Positions 7,596-14,008 of a stretch of 58,765 nucleotides of DNA are shown here, piece after piece. This DNA comes from RGIG1927 sp045546275 (GTDB lineage: Bacteria; Bacillota; Clostridia; UMGS1883): contig JAZQCM010000032.1 of assembly GCA_045546275.1 (NCBI GenBank), positions 1 to 58,765 of the forward strand, in the 5' to 3' direction. Within the stretch, counting starts at the first letter, position 1. Each line of letters starts with the position of its first letter. The notes below the pieces were generated by a model that searched no databases, was not told where the DNA came from, and worked only from the letters and a program-made list of their open reading frames with translations. The translations under genes were made by a program, and so were the position numbers.

Positions 7596-7695
7596 CGTGA
7601 TTTTCGTTGCTTTTTCGTGATTTTATTATCCACATTTTGCATTTTTCATCGATGTGATTTTATTTCTAAAAGTTTTTGTACTCAAATTGTACTCA
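7596..7695. promoter_or_regulatory. Candidate integrase arm-type sites inside the island end
   Basis: Two sets of short direct repeats lie just inside the distal att copy. CGTGATTTT occurs at 7596-7604 and 7616-7624 (20 bp apart, with a further GTGATTTT at 7654-7661). TTGTACTCA occurs at 7676-7684 and 7687-7695 (11 bp apart). Helically phased repeats beside a core site are what a tyrosine integrase or excisionase would bind. The interpretation is inference. Confidence 0.5.
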
Positions 7696-7718
7696 CTGTT
7701 TTTCCGCTAATACCTGAT

Positions 7719-8726
7719 TTAATAATCAACTTTTTGATGTCCAGGTGCAAAAACAGCATTTGATAAGGAACTTCTTTTATACTTTTTAAGTACCGTTCTG
7801 GTTACATATATATCTTTATGTTTACTCGCAAGCATTTTTTTAATATAATTCTCACATTCTTTTTTACCGCCTATATACTTATAATCGTCAGAAATAGCAC
7901 CTATGTTAATAGATTTGAATTTACTGTCTATCGTAACCATTCCTTGTTCTTCAACAAGAATATCTCTTAACGATTTATACGGATCAAGAAGCACACACTG
8001 ATTACTTTTAAAGATTGTATTCATCGTCGCGTTCAACGTACCGCTATATTTAACTCCAGACTTTCCTGTAATTATTGCCTCCCTTGGTATTTGTTTCATG
8101 ACCCCTGCTGCTATCCGTGGGCAATCATATGCTATTATTCTAAATTCATTTTCGATATCAGTAAATTTTTCGTCTTGTTCTCGACATAGCAACGGAAACG
8201 ACAATGTGTTGTATATTTGAAGTGATAATTCCATATCTCTTTTATTTGAAAATAAATCTTCTACTGAACACATACAAGCTGCCTGAAAAGGGTTAAAACC
8301 ATCTTGATTAAGTTCAGAAATACAATCAACGTATGACATTTTTGCGCCAAAATATTCATTTCCTATGGCAGTTTGTGTGAGTTTATCTATTTTTACATTT
8401 ACAGCAATAAACTGATGTCCTTCATCAAATTTATCTAACCATTCCAATGAATGTTCATTTAAAACATGGAAATATGTTAGATAGATGTGTGGAATATAAT
8501 AATCTATTAACAAGGAATACAAAAAAACTGGGTCGTTGATTTTTACGGAACGCTTTTGACTAAAGTATGAAATTGCCTTAACCAAATTTTTTTCGTAATA
8601 ATCAGAATATTCATATCCTGTCACCGGCGGATCCAATAAGGAAGACAAAACATCCCGACAGTCAACGATTCCTTTTTCTATTTTTTGTGCATACATCTCT
8701 CCGCGTATTCCCCGAATAAGAATCAT
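7719..8726 (-). CDS. Unknown 335-residue protein of the Fic island
   Basis: 335 residues, not recognised. The start at 8726 is chosen because GGAGG precedes it by 6 bp; a start at 8747 would contain that RBS. The protein begins MILIRGIRGEMYAQ, and continues with CRDVLSSLLDPPVTGYEY, SDYYEKNLVKAISYF and a C-terminal basic region (KKYKRSS). No signal peptide or membrane helix. The N-terminal R-G dipeptides are weakly reminiscent of ADP-ribosyltransferase-like proteins, but no full motif set is visible. Third gene of the cassette, 36 bp after fic, with AT-rich codon use. It could be an effector, a target-recognition partner or a second toxin. Confidence 0.75.
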   Translation of the reverse strand: MILIRGIRGEMYAQKIEKGIVDCRDVLSSLLDPPVTGYEYSDYYEKNLVKAISYFSQKRSVKINDPVFLYSLLIDYYIPHIYLTYFHVLNEHSLEWLDKFDEGHQFIAVNVKIDKLTQTAIGNEYFGAKMSYVDCISELNQDGFNPFQAACMCSVEDLFSNKRDMELSLQIYNTLSFPLLCREQDEKFTDIENEFRIIAYDCPRIAAGVMKQIPREAIITGKSGVKYSGTLNATMNTIFKSNQCVLLDPYKSLRDILVEEQGMVTIDSKFKSINIGAISDDYKYIGGKKECENYIKKMLASKHKDIYVTRTVLKKYKRSSLSNAVFAPGHQKVDY

Positions 8727-8762
8727 TAGAACCCTCCTTTTTTCCATATGTTAATTAATAAC

Positions 8763-9359
8763 TTAACCAACGCAATTTTTTAGTATTTTTACCAGAACCT
8801 TGTAATCATCAACAGACAATATTGATGCTTGTAAGAGTTCTTCTTTATCTACATTTCCCCAATTAAGGTCATATCCCATACGCTTTGCCATAAGGCGGAT
8901 AAATTCACGGATAGAACGACCATTACCTTCTCTGAAGGGATGAACGATGTTAAGTTCTGCCATCACATATGACAAATTATCAAAAACCTTTTCTTCGTCA
9001 GTTTCCTTAAGCATATTTTTCTCTTTTATTTTAGTAAACACCTTATCGAGCTCTCTATCAATCAAATTCGGAGGATAAAACATCGTATCTGCTTTTCTTA
9101 TTTGCTCTCGTCTGATTTTTCCGGCAAATGAATAAATATCTTCAAAAATAAACTTGTGTATATTCATAAGATGTGCTTTTGAAAAATTACCCTTAATCGG
9201 ATTTTTCAAAAGTTCCATTTGTTTAATCAGCGTAATTTCTTCTTCGGCGGTTTTGAGAAGTTTATTATCTCTTATATTTAATTTGTTTTTCAACACATTA
9301 CTATCGGGATAGCAGTATATTGATTGGGTAGTTGTATAAACATCATATTTTGAAAACAT
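8763..9359 (-). CDS. Fic-domain protein (predicted AMP- or nucleotide-transferase toxin)
   Basis: 198 residues. Fic enzymes attach AMP or related groups to target proteins. The catalytic motif is complete: HPFREGNGRSIREF (HPFx[D/E]GNGRxxR) at about residue 140, with the flap region around GKIRREQIRKADTMFYPP upstream. The protein has no N-terminal inhibitory helix, so control must come from outside, as in class I Fic systems. The upstream gene ends 2 bp before this start and is the candidate antitoxin. RBS AGAGGGTG. The same transcript continues into the unknown 335-residue gene. The target cannot be predicted. Confidence 0.92.
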   Translation of the reverse strand: MFSKYDVYTTTQSIYCYPDSNVLKNKLNIRDNKLLKTAEEEITLIKQMELLKNPIKGNFSKAHLMNIHKFIFEDIYSFAGKIRREQIRKADTMFYPPNLIDRELDKVFTKIKEKNMLKETDEEKVFDNLSYVMAELNIVHPFREGNGRSIREFIRLMAKRMGYDLNWGNVDKEELLQASILSVDDYKVLVKILKNCVG

Positions 9360-9361
9360 AA

Positions 9362-9733
9362 TTACACCCTCTGCATATATTTAAGCTTCAATTCTTCGAT
9401 AACATCAGTATAGCTTACTTTGCCACTATCAATCCTTTTGAGGTTTTCAATACTTTCCGCACTAACTGTCATACTTTCAACAGCAAATGTTCCTTTAAGA
9501 TTTTTTAAATTACTTTCAAAATCGTTAGATGCCATATCTGTTTTATTCCTCCAATCGGTATATTTACCTGATTTTATTCTCGCATCAGCAGGTTTCTCTG
9601 CATCTTTTGGTAAAAGCCAAGCGCCTGCAATTTTCTTTGCGCCAATAATTCTGCCCTCATTACACAAAACTGTGATTCTTCTTACAGAAATCCCCCACAT
9701 TAAACTTGCTTCTTTTATAGTCAGTATATCCAT
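9362..9733 (-). CDS. HTH protein with antitoxin-like tail, partner of Fic
   Basis: 123 residues. The N-terminal ~50 residues form a MerR/excisionase-like helix-turn-helix (LTIKEASLMWGISVRRITVL, then GRIIGAKKIAGAWLLP). The C-terminal 45 residues resemble the small inhibitory proteins of class I Fic toxins (SAESIENLKRIDSGKVSYTD then ELKLKY). The canonical [S/T]xxxE[G/N] inhibitory motif is not clearly present; the closest string is AESIEN. It may combine DNA binding, for autoregulation, with Fic neutralisation. It is the first gene after a perfect promoter, 2 bp upstream of fic. An excisionase-like role cannot be excluded. Confidence 0.8.
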   Translation of the reverse strand: MDILTIKEASLMWGISVRRITVLCNEGRIIGAKKIAGAWLLPKDAEKPADARIKSGKYTDWRNKTDMASNDFESNLKNLKGTFAVESMTVSAESIENLKRIDSGKVSYTDVIEELKLKYMQRV

Positions 9734-9753
9734 ATTAACACCTCATTTATTAT

Positions 9754-9782
9754 ATTATATACCACAAATAGAACAATGTCAA
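9754..9782 (-). promoter_or_regulatory. Perfect consensus promoter of the Fic island operon
   Basis: Minus strand TTGACA (9777-9782), 17 bp, TATAAT (9754-9759). The first start codon (RBS GAGGTG) is only about 20 bp downstream of the -10, so the leader is very short. Confidence 0.9.
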
Positions 9783-9877
9783 TATTATCATTTTATCTTT
9801 GCGTTATATTCCCAATATGCTTGAGTACAATATTTTCATGAAATATTATGATAATATAAATAATTAATATAGAAAAT

Positions 9878-9902
9878 GCAGACAGTATAAACAACTGTCT
9901 GC
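9878..9902 (-). terminator. Hairpin behind guaA, probably its present terminator
   Basis: GCAGACAGT 9878-9886 pairs with ACTGTCTGC 9894-9902. On the minus strand ATTTTCT follows, a weak T run. It lies inside the island, 30 bp past the guaA stop. Confidence 0.55.
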
Positions 9903-9932
9903 AAAATAAATCAATATGATACAAAAACTTTA

Positions 9933-9946
9933 TTATTCCCACTCGA
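9933..9946. repeat. attachment-site repeat, copy forming the guaA 3' end
   Basis: TTATTCCCACTCGA, identical to 7563-7576. It forms the last four codons and the stop codon of guaA, so integration leaves the gene intact. Confidence 0.8.
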
Positions 9947-10919
9947 TTGTGCCGATGGGCTTGGGAGTGAGGTCTAAAAGCACACGGTTGATACCATCAA
10001 CCTCGTGTGTAATTCTGTCTGTAATGTGATGAAGAATGCTATAGGGGATTTCTTCGATTGTTGCAGTCATCGCATCGGTTGTATTCACTGCACGCATAAT
10101 TGCGGGCCAGCCTTCGTAACGCTTGGAGTCTTTAACGCCTACGCTCTTAATGTCGGGAACAGCAATAAAATACTGCCATACCTTGCCTGCAAGGCCATTC
10201 TTATCAAATTCTTCACGCAAAATTGCATCAGCTTCACGGAGCGCATGAAGTCTGTCACGTGTGATTGCGCCCAAGCATCTAACGCCCAAGCCGGGACCGG
10301 GGAAGGGCTGACGATAAACCATTTCATCGGGAAGACCCAATGCACTACCCACAATTCTTACTTCGTCCTTGAAAAGGAGCTTAACGGGTTCAACCAATTC
10401 CAGATCCATTTCATCGGGAAGACCGCCAACGTTGTGGTGAGCCTTAACACCGTCAGATTCCAAAATGTCGGGGTAGATTGTGCCCTGAGCAAGGAACTTG
10501 ATGTCGGTCATTTTAAGGGCTTCTTCGTTAAACACTTCGATAAATTCGTTGCCGATGATTTTTCTCTTTCTTTCGGGGTCAGAAACGTCCTTCAACTTGT
10601 CAAGGAAACGATCTGTTGCGTCGATATAAATAAGGTTCGCATCCAATTGATTGCGAAATACTTCAATAACGTTTTCGCTTTCTCCTTTTCGCATAAGGCC
10701 GTGGTTTACGTGCACGCAAACAAGCTGTTTGCCGATAGCTTTAATTAAAAGCGCAGCAACTACTGATGAGTCAACACCGCCTGAAAGTGCCAAAAGCACC
10801 TTTTTGTCACCTACCTGCTTTCGTGTGAACTCAACAAGCTGGTCAATATACTTTTCAGCAGCCTCTTTTGTTGTAATTCTTTCCATTGTGTCGGGTCTTA
10901 CATTGCTATTCCAATCCAT
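9933..10919 (-). CDS. guaA: GMP synthase, ATP pyrophosphatase/dimerisation part only
   Basis: 328 residues. It amidates XMP to GMP. The PP-loop SGGVDSSVVAALL (about residue 46), the conserved NHGLMRKGE and the C-terminal dimerisation region (RQPFPGPGLGVRCLG to PKPIGTIEWE) are complete. The N-terminal class I glutamine amidotransferase domain of the usual ~510-residue bacterial enzyme is absent, and the 40 bp before the start show no remnant of it. The start at 10919 has GGGAGGAAAC upstream. This is the two-subunit architecture known from archaea; ammonia must come from a separate amidotransferase or be used directly. It lies downstream of the cysK-like gene on the same strand, and its 3' end is an island integration site. 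Confidence 0.9.
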   Translation of the reverse strand: MDWNSNVRPDTMERITTKEAAEKYIDQLVEFTRKQVGDKKVLLALSGGVDSSVVAALLIKAIGKQLVCVHVNHGLMRKGESENVIEVFRNQLDANLIYIDATDRFLDKLKDVSDPERKRKIIGNEFIEVFNEEALKMTDIKFLAQGTIYPDILESDGVKAHHNVGGLPDEMDLELVEPVKLLFKDEVRIVGSALGLPDEMVYRQPFPGPGLGVRCLGAITRDRLHALREADAILREEFDKNGLAGKVWQYFIAVPDIKSVGVKDSKRYEGWPAIMRAVNTTDAMTATIEEIPYSILHHITDRITHEVDGINRVLLDLTPKPIGTIEWE

Positions 10920-10959
10920 AATCGTTTCCTCCCTGGTTTTTATTAATACATTTAAAATG

Positions 10960-11886
10960 TTATTCAAACAAAGGTGTGGAGAAATATCTCTCCGCAGTGT
11001 CGGGCAGAACTGTTACAACAGTTTTCCCCTTGCCTAACTTTTTTGCCATTTTGATTGCCGCTGCAACATTTGTGCCCGATGAAATTCCGCACATAATGCC
11101 TTCCTTGCAGGCAAGCTCTTTTGCTGTGTTTATGGCTTCGTCGTCATTTATGATACAAATATCGTTGTAAATTTCGGTGTTTAAAATATCGGGAATTAAT
11201 CCGTCACCAATGCCCATCTGAACATGTGTGCCGATGCTTCCGCCCGAAAGGATTGCCGCATGCTCAGGCTCTACCGCCCAGATTTCAATTTCAGGGTTTT
11301 TTTCCTTTAAAGCTTCACCGATACCTGTGATTGTGCCGCCTGTGCCAATGCCTGAGCAAAAGCCGTGAATGGGCTTATTTGCCTGGCTTAAAATTTCCTG
11401 TCCTGTAACAGAACGCTGTACAGATGGGTTGGCAGGGTTTTCAAACTGCTGAGGCACAAACACGTTTTTGTCTTCTTGTTGCATTTTAAGTGCGGTCTGC
11501 AAGCATTCTTCAATACAGGCACCAATGTTGCCTGCATCGTGAATAAGCACAACTTCAGCACCGTAATGCTCAACAAGCTTTCGTCTTTCCTCACTTACGG
11601 AGTCGGGCATGATGATTTTTGTTTTATAGCCCTTTACTGCACCCACCAGCGCAAGGCCAATGCCCTGGTTGCCGCTTGTGGGTTCAACAATAATTGTGTC
11701 TTTATTAATTTTACCCTCGTCTTCGGCAATTTTAATCATGTTATAAGCAGTTCTTGTTTTAATTGAACCGCCAACATTCAAGCCTTCAAACTTAACAAGA
11801 ATTTCAGCGCTGTTTTCATCGGTCATACGGTTAAGCTTTATGAGAGGGGTGTTACCCATTGCATCCAAAATATTATTACAAATCAT
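10960..11886 (-). CDS. cysK: Cysteine synthase-family PLP enzyme (O-acetylserine sulfhydrylase-like)
   Basis: 308 residues, fold type II PLP enzyme. Typical members make cysteine from O-acetylserine and sulfide. The lysine motif reads GGSIKTRTA (about residue 40) instead of GGSxKDRxA. The substrate-carboxylate loop is PTSGNQGIGLA instead of TSGNTG, and the phosphate-binding loop GIGTGGTITGIG and the C-terminal GISSGTN are normal. The Thr-to-Gln change in the substrate loop and the changed lysine context suggest a divergent substrate (for example O-phosphoserine or another beta-substituted serine), which sequence alone cannot settle. RBS GGAGG. guaA follows 40 bp downstream. Confidence 0.85.
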   Translation of the reverse strand: MICNNILDAMGNTPLIKLNRMTDENSAEILVKFEGLNVGGSIKTRTAYNMIKIAEDEGKINKDTIIVEPTSGNQGIGLALVGAVKGYKTKIIMPDSVSEERRKLVEHYGAEVVLIHDAGNIGACIEECLQTALKMQQEDKNVFVPQQFENPANPSVQRSVTGQEILSQANKPIHGFCSGIGTGGTITGIGEALKEKNPEIEIWAVEPEHAAILSGGSIGTHVQMGIGDGLIPDILNTEIYNDICIINDDEAINTAKELACKEGIMCGISSGTNVAAAIKMAKKLGKGKTVVTVLPDTAERYFSTPLFE

Positions 11887-12027
11887 TTCAAACCTCCGGT
11901 TACAATCTATAACATTATATTACTTTAACAAAAGATTGTATACCTCAATAACTTTTCATAAGGGTGATTATAACACACTTTAATTTCCATTTCAATATTT
12001 TTTAACCCGTATAAACCAATTTTTTTT

Positions 12028-12063
12028 AAAAAATACGACAAAACAACAGGTTTTGTCGTATTT
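12028..12063 (-). terminator. Terminator of the small membrane protein gene
   Basis: AAATACGACAAAAC 12031-12044 and GTTTTGTCGTATTT 12050-12063 form a perfect 14-bp stem with loop AACAG, directly after the stop at 12068. Confidence 0.8.
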
Positions 12064-12067
12064 CAAA

Positions 12068-12463
12068 TTACTTTCGTCTTTTAGGACGTTTTTTCATAAC
12101 ATTATCGGTAATCATAAAAACCCCGTCCCATATGAGAAACACACCAAAGGAAATCAATGCACAAGCTGCCGCAACAGGCATAACTCCAAAAGCAAATATT
12201 GAATACAATACCACTCTCACAGTGCTGATTGCAAGAAGGCAAATGAGAGAATCCTTTAAATAGTCAGACACCTTGCCCTCGTGAACGATTGCATGAGCAA
12301 CGGACAAAACACTTAAAAATATGGGCGACAAAAGCACTCCGCACCAGTCCAAAAGTACAAAAACAGAAGGGTTTATTTTCATTGCGGCAACAATAACCAT
12401 GCCAATGAAAAGTGCGCTGTGGCAAGCCACGGGGATGTACAACATTTTTCTTAATTTATCCAT
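12068..12463 (-). CDS. Small integral membrane protein, unknown
   Basis: 131 residues with about four hydrophobic helices (roughly 7-27, 34-54, 70-88, 92-112) and a strongly basic C-terminal tail (KKRPKRRK), so the C-terminus is probably cytoplasmic. No family recognised. RBS GGAGGG. It has its own terminator, and the preceding minus-strand gene also ends in a terminator, so it may be transcribed alone. Nothing in the neighbourhood points to a function. Confidence 0.75.
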   Translation of the reverse strand: MDKLRKMLYIPVACHSALFIGMVIVAAMKINPSVFVLLDWCGVLLSPIFLSVLSVAHAIVHEGKVSDYLKDSLICLLAISTVRVVLYSIFAFGVMPVAAACALISFGVFLIWDGVFMITDNVMKKRPKRRK

Positions 12464-12481
12464 TTTTAACCCTCCAAAAGG

Positions 12482-12506
12482 AAAAAGATTGCACCTTCGT
12501 GCAACC
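12482..12506 (-). terminator. Terminator of the M23 peptidase gene
   Basis: Minus-strand stem GGTTGCAC/GTGCAATC (12499-12506/12487-12494) with a GAAG tetraloop, followed by TTTTT. Confidence 0.8.
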
Positions 12507-12533
12507 TTAGTATATATTTCCTTATTATTTTTG

Positions 12534-13754
12534 TCAAGCTTGAATGTAGGTCATGGGATTTACGTATTTTCCGTTTTTGAGCACTTCAAAGTGAAGATGT
12601 GAACCTGTCACATTGCCTGTAACACCCATTTCGCCAAGGTATGTTCCCTCCTGAACAATTTCGCCTTCCTTTACCACACTTTTGTTAAGATGTGCATAGG
12701 TTGTTTCAAAGCCGTTACCATGGTCGATAATTATATAGTTTCCGTAACCGTTTTTAACCTTTGAGAATGTGACAACACCTGCTGCAGGTGCATAAATAGG
12801 GGTGCCTACAGGACCTGCAATGTCGATGCCGTTATGATTTCTGCCCCAACGGGGACCAAATTCCGATGTAAATGTGCCCTTTGTAGGCCAGGGAAGAGAG
12901 TTTGCCTTAAGACCTGAAAGCTTACCTGTACCAACCAACACAATGTGTTCAACAGGGTCCTTTACAATTTCAATGGCAGGAGCAATGTCATGCTTCTGCT
13001 GACCGTTTTCGTAAAAAGTAATGTATCGCTTTACTGCAACGCCTTCCTCACCCTTTTGTGAAACAACCTCAAGTCCTTGGGGGATTTCTTCGCTTTCAAT
13101 TCTTGTTTCAGTGTAAGGAAGTGTGATGTTTTCTTCAAAAACATCACGGTATGCAACCTTTATAAGTCCGCACTCCTTAAGAGCGTCCACTGTTTCTTCA
13201 ACTGTGGAAAGTGCAGTAACAATATCCAAATCTGCATCGATTGTATAAACGCCGTAAATCTGCGCATCCTTACGTTCAAAGCTTTCAACGTATTGACTAA
13301 CCGCTTCTTCGGCTTCTTCTCTTGTGGCAAGCTTTGCAATTGTAATGCCTTCGGCATTTAAGCTGTAGCACTTGTTTTCGCCGTCCTCGGCAACAACAAT
13401 GTTTCTGTATAATTCGTCCTCGGCAATGTCTGCTACAGGTGCAATTTTCATTGCAAAACGAAGTTCAGATTCAAGACATTCGCCCTTTTTTGTTTCCATG
13501 TCACAGTTTACTTCGTTGTAAACCTTTAAGGCATTGTCCTTTGATGCAATTGTTCCGATATTTACATCATTATAGTAAACATCGTAGCCTACTGTATAAT
13601 ATTTTGTAACAATTCCAAAAGATGCAATAAGTATTACAGCAGAAACAACAACCGATACTACTCTTGTATCTGTATTTTTTACTATTCTCAAAAATTCCTT
13701 AGTTATGTTGTTTACGGAAAAACCACAAGCTTTCTTTCCAAGCAAGTTTCGCAT
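12534..13754 (-). CDS. Membrane-anchored G5-M23 peptidoglycan endopeptidase
   Basis: 406 residues. One N-terminal membrane segment (about residues 34-54, VVSVVVSAVILIASFGIV) anchors the protein, with the remainder outside the cell. A middle helical/beta region is followed by a G5 domain (about 205-275, from TLPYTETRIESEEIPQG to IEIVKDPVEHIVLVGTG) and a LytM/M23 domain with the zinc ligands in HNGIDIAG and in SHLHFEV, plus the conserved DHGNG and YAHL. It cuts peptide cross-links of peptidoglycan. This architecture is common in clostridial cell-wall and spore-wall enzymes. The start at 13754 has AGAGGTG upstream. It is divergently transcribed from the topoisomerase gene. Confidence 0.9.
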   Translation of the reverse strand: MRNLLGKKACGFSVNNITKEFLRIVKNTDTRVVSVVVSAVILIASFGIVTKYYTVGYDVYYNDVNIGTIASKDNALKVYNEVNCDMETKKGECLESELRFAMKIAPVADIAEDELYRNIVVAEDGENKCYSLNAEGITIAKLATREEAEEAVSQYVESFERKDAQIYGVYTIDADLDIVTALSTVEETVDALKECGLIKVAYRDVFEENITLPYTETRIESEEIPQGLEVVSQKGEEGVAVKRYITFYENGQQKHDIAPAIEIVKDPVEHIVLVGTGKLSGLKANSLPWPTKGTFTSEFGPRWGRNHNGIDIAGPVGTPIYAPAAGVVTFSKVKNGYGNYIIIDHGNGFETTYAHLNKSVVKEGEIVQEGTYLGEMGVTGNVTGSHLHFEVLKNGKYVNPMTYIQA

Positions 13755-13787
13755 AAAAAACACCTCTTTTTCTTTTCGACGTTACCT

Positions 13788-13815
13788 ATTATACATAAAA
13801 ATTCCAATTTGTAAA
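13788..13815 (-). promoter_or_regulatory. Promoter of the M23 peptidase gene
   Basis: Minus strand TTTACA (13810-13815), 16 bp, TATAAT (13788-13793), 34 bp before the start codon. Confidence 0.75.
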
Positions 13816-13895
13816 CCCTTTTTGTAAAACTTTTTTAACAATTTCGTAATTATTTTCAATTTGTTAACAATTTTTTGGCGAATTTATCCCCAAAC

Positions 13896-13924
13896 TTGAC
13901 CTAAAAGTAAAAATATGATACAAT
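13896..13924 (+). promoter_or_regulatory. Promoter of the topoisomerase A subunit gene
   Basis: TTGACC (13896-13901), 17 bp, TACAAT (13919-13924); the transcript start is expected near 13931. Confidence 0.8.
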
Positions 13925-13925
13925 T

Positions 13926-13949
13926 AATTACATTAATAATAATGTAATT
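13926..13949. promoter_or_regulatory. Palindrome over the transcription start, candidate operator
   Basis: Arms AATTACATT (13926-13934) and AATGTAATT (13941-13949) separated by AATAAT. It starts 2 bp after the -10 and covers the expected +1, a typical repressor position. It is followed by T's, but it cannot act as an RNA terminator for this promoter because most of the first arm is not transcribed. Confidence 0.5.
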
Positions 13950-14008
13950 TTTCTCACCGGCCCACGGTGAAATGACAATAAGTGGGCAGAAAGGCTAAGG
14001 GATTTAAA

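Noticed and set aside
7563..7625. A short minus-strand frame ending -EVEWE as a truncated integrase or guaA pseudogene
   Set aside because: Only the last four codons match guaA, the frame closes with a stop after about 20 codons, and no integrase motif is present; the att repeat explains it.
13926..13952. Terminator-like hairpin plus T run in the topoisomerase leader, suggesting attenuation
   Set aside because: The hairpin begins 2 bp after the -10, so much of its first arm is not transcribed from this promoter; an operator is more likely.
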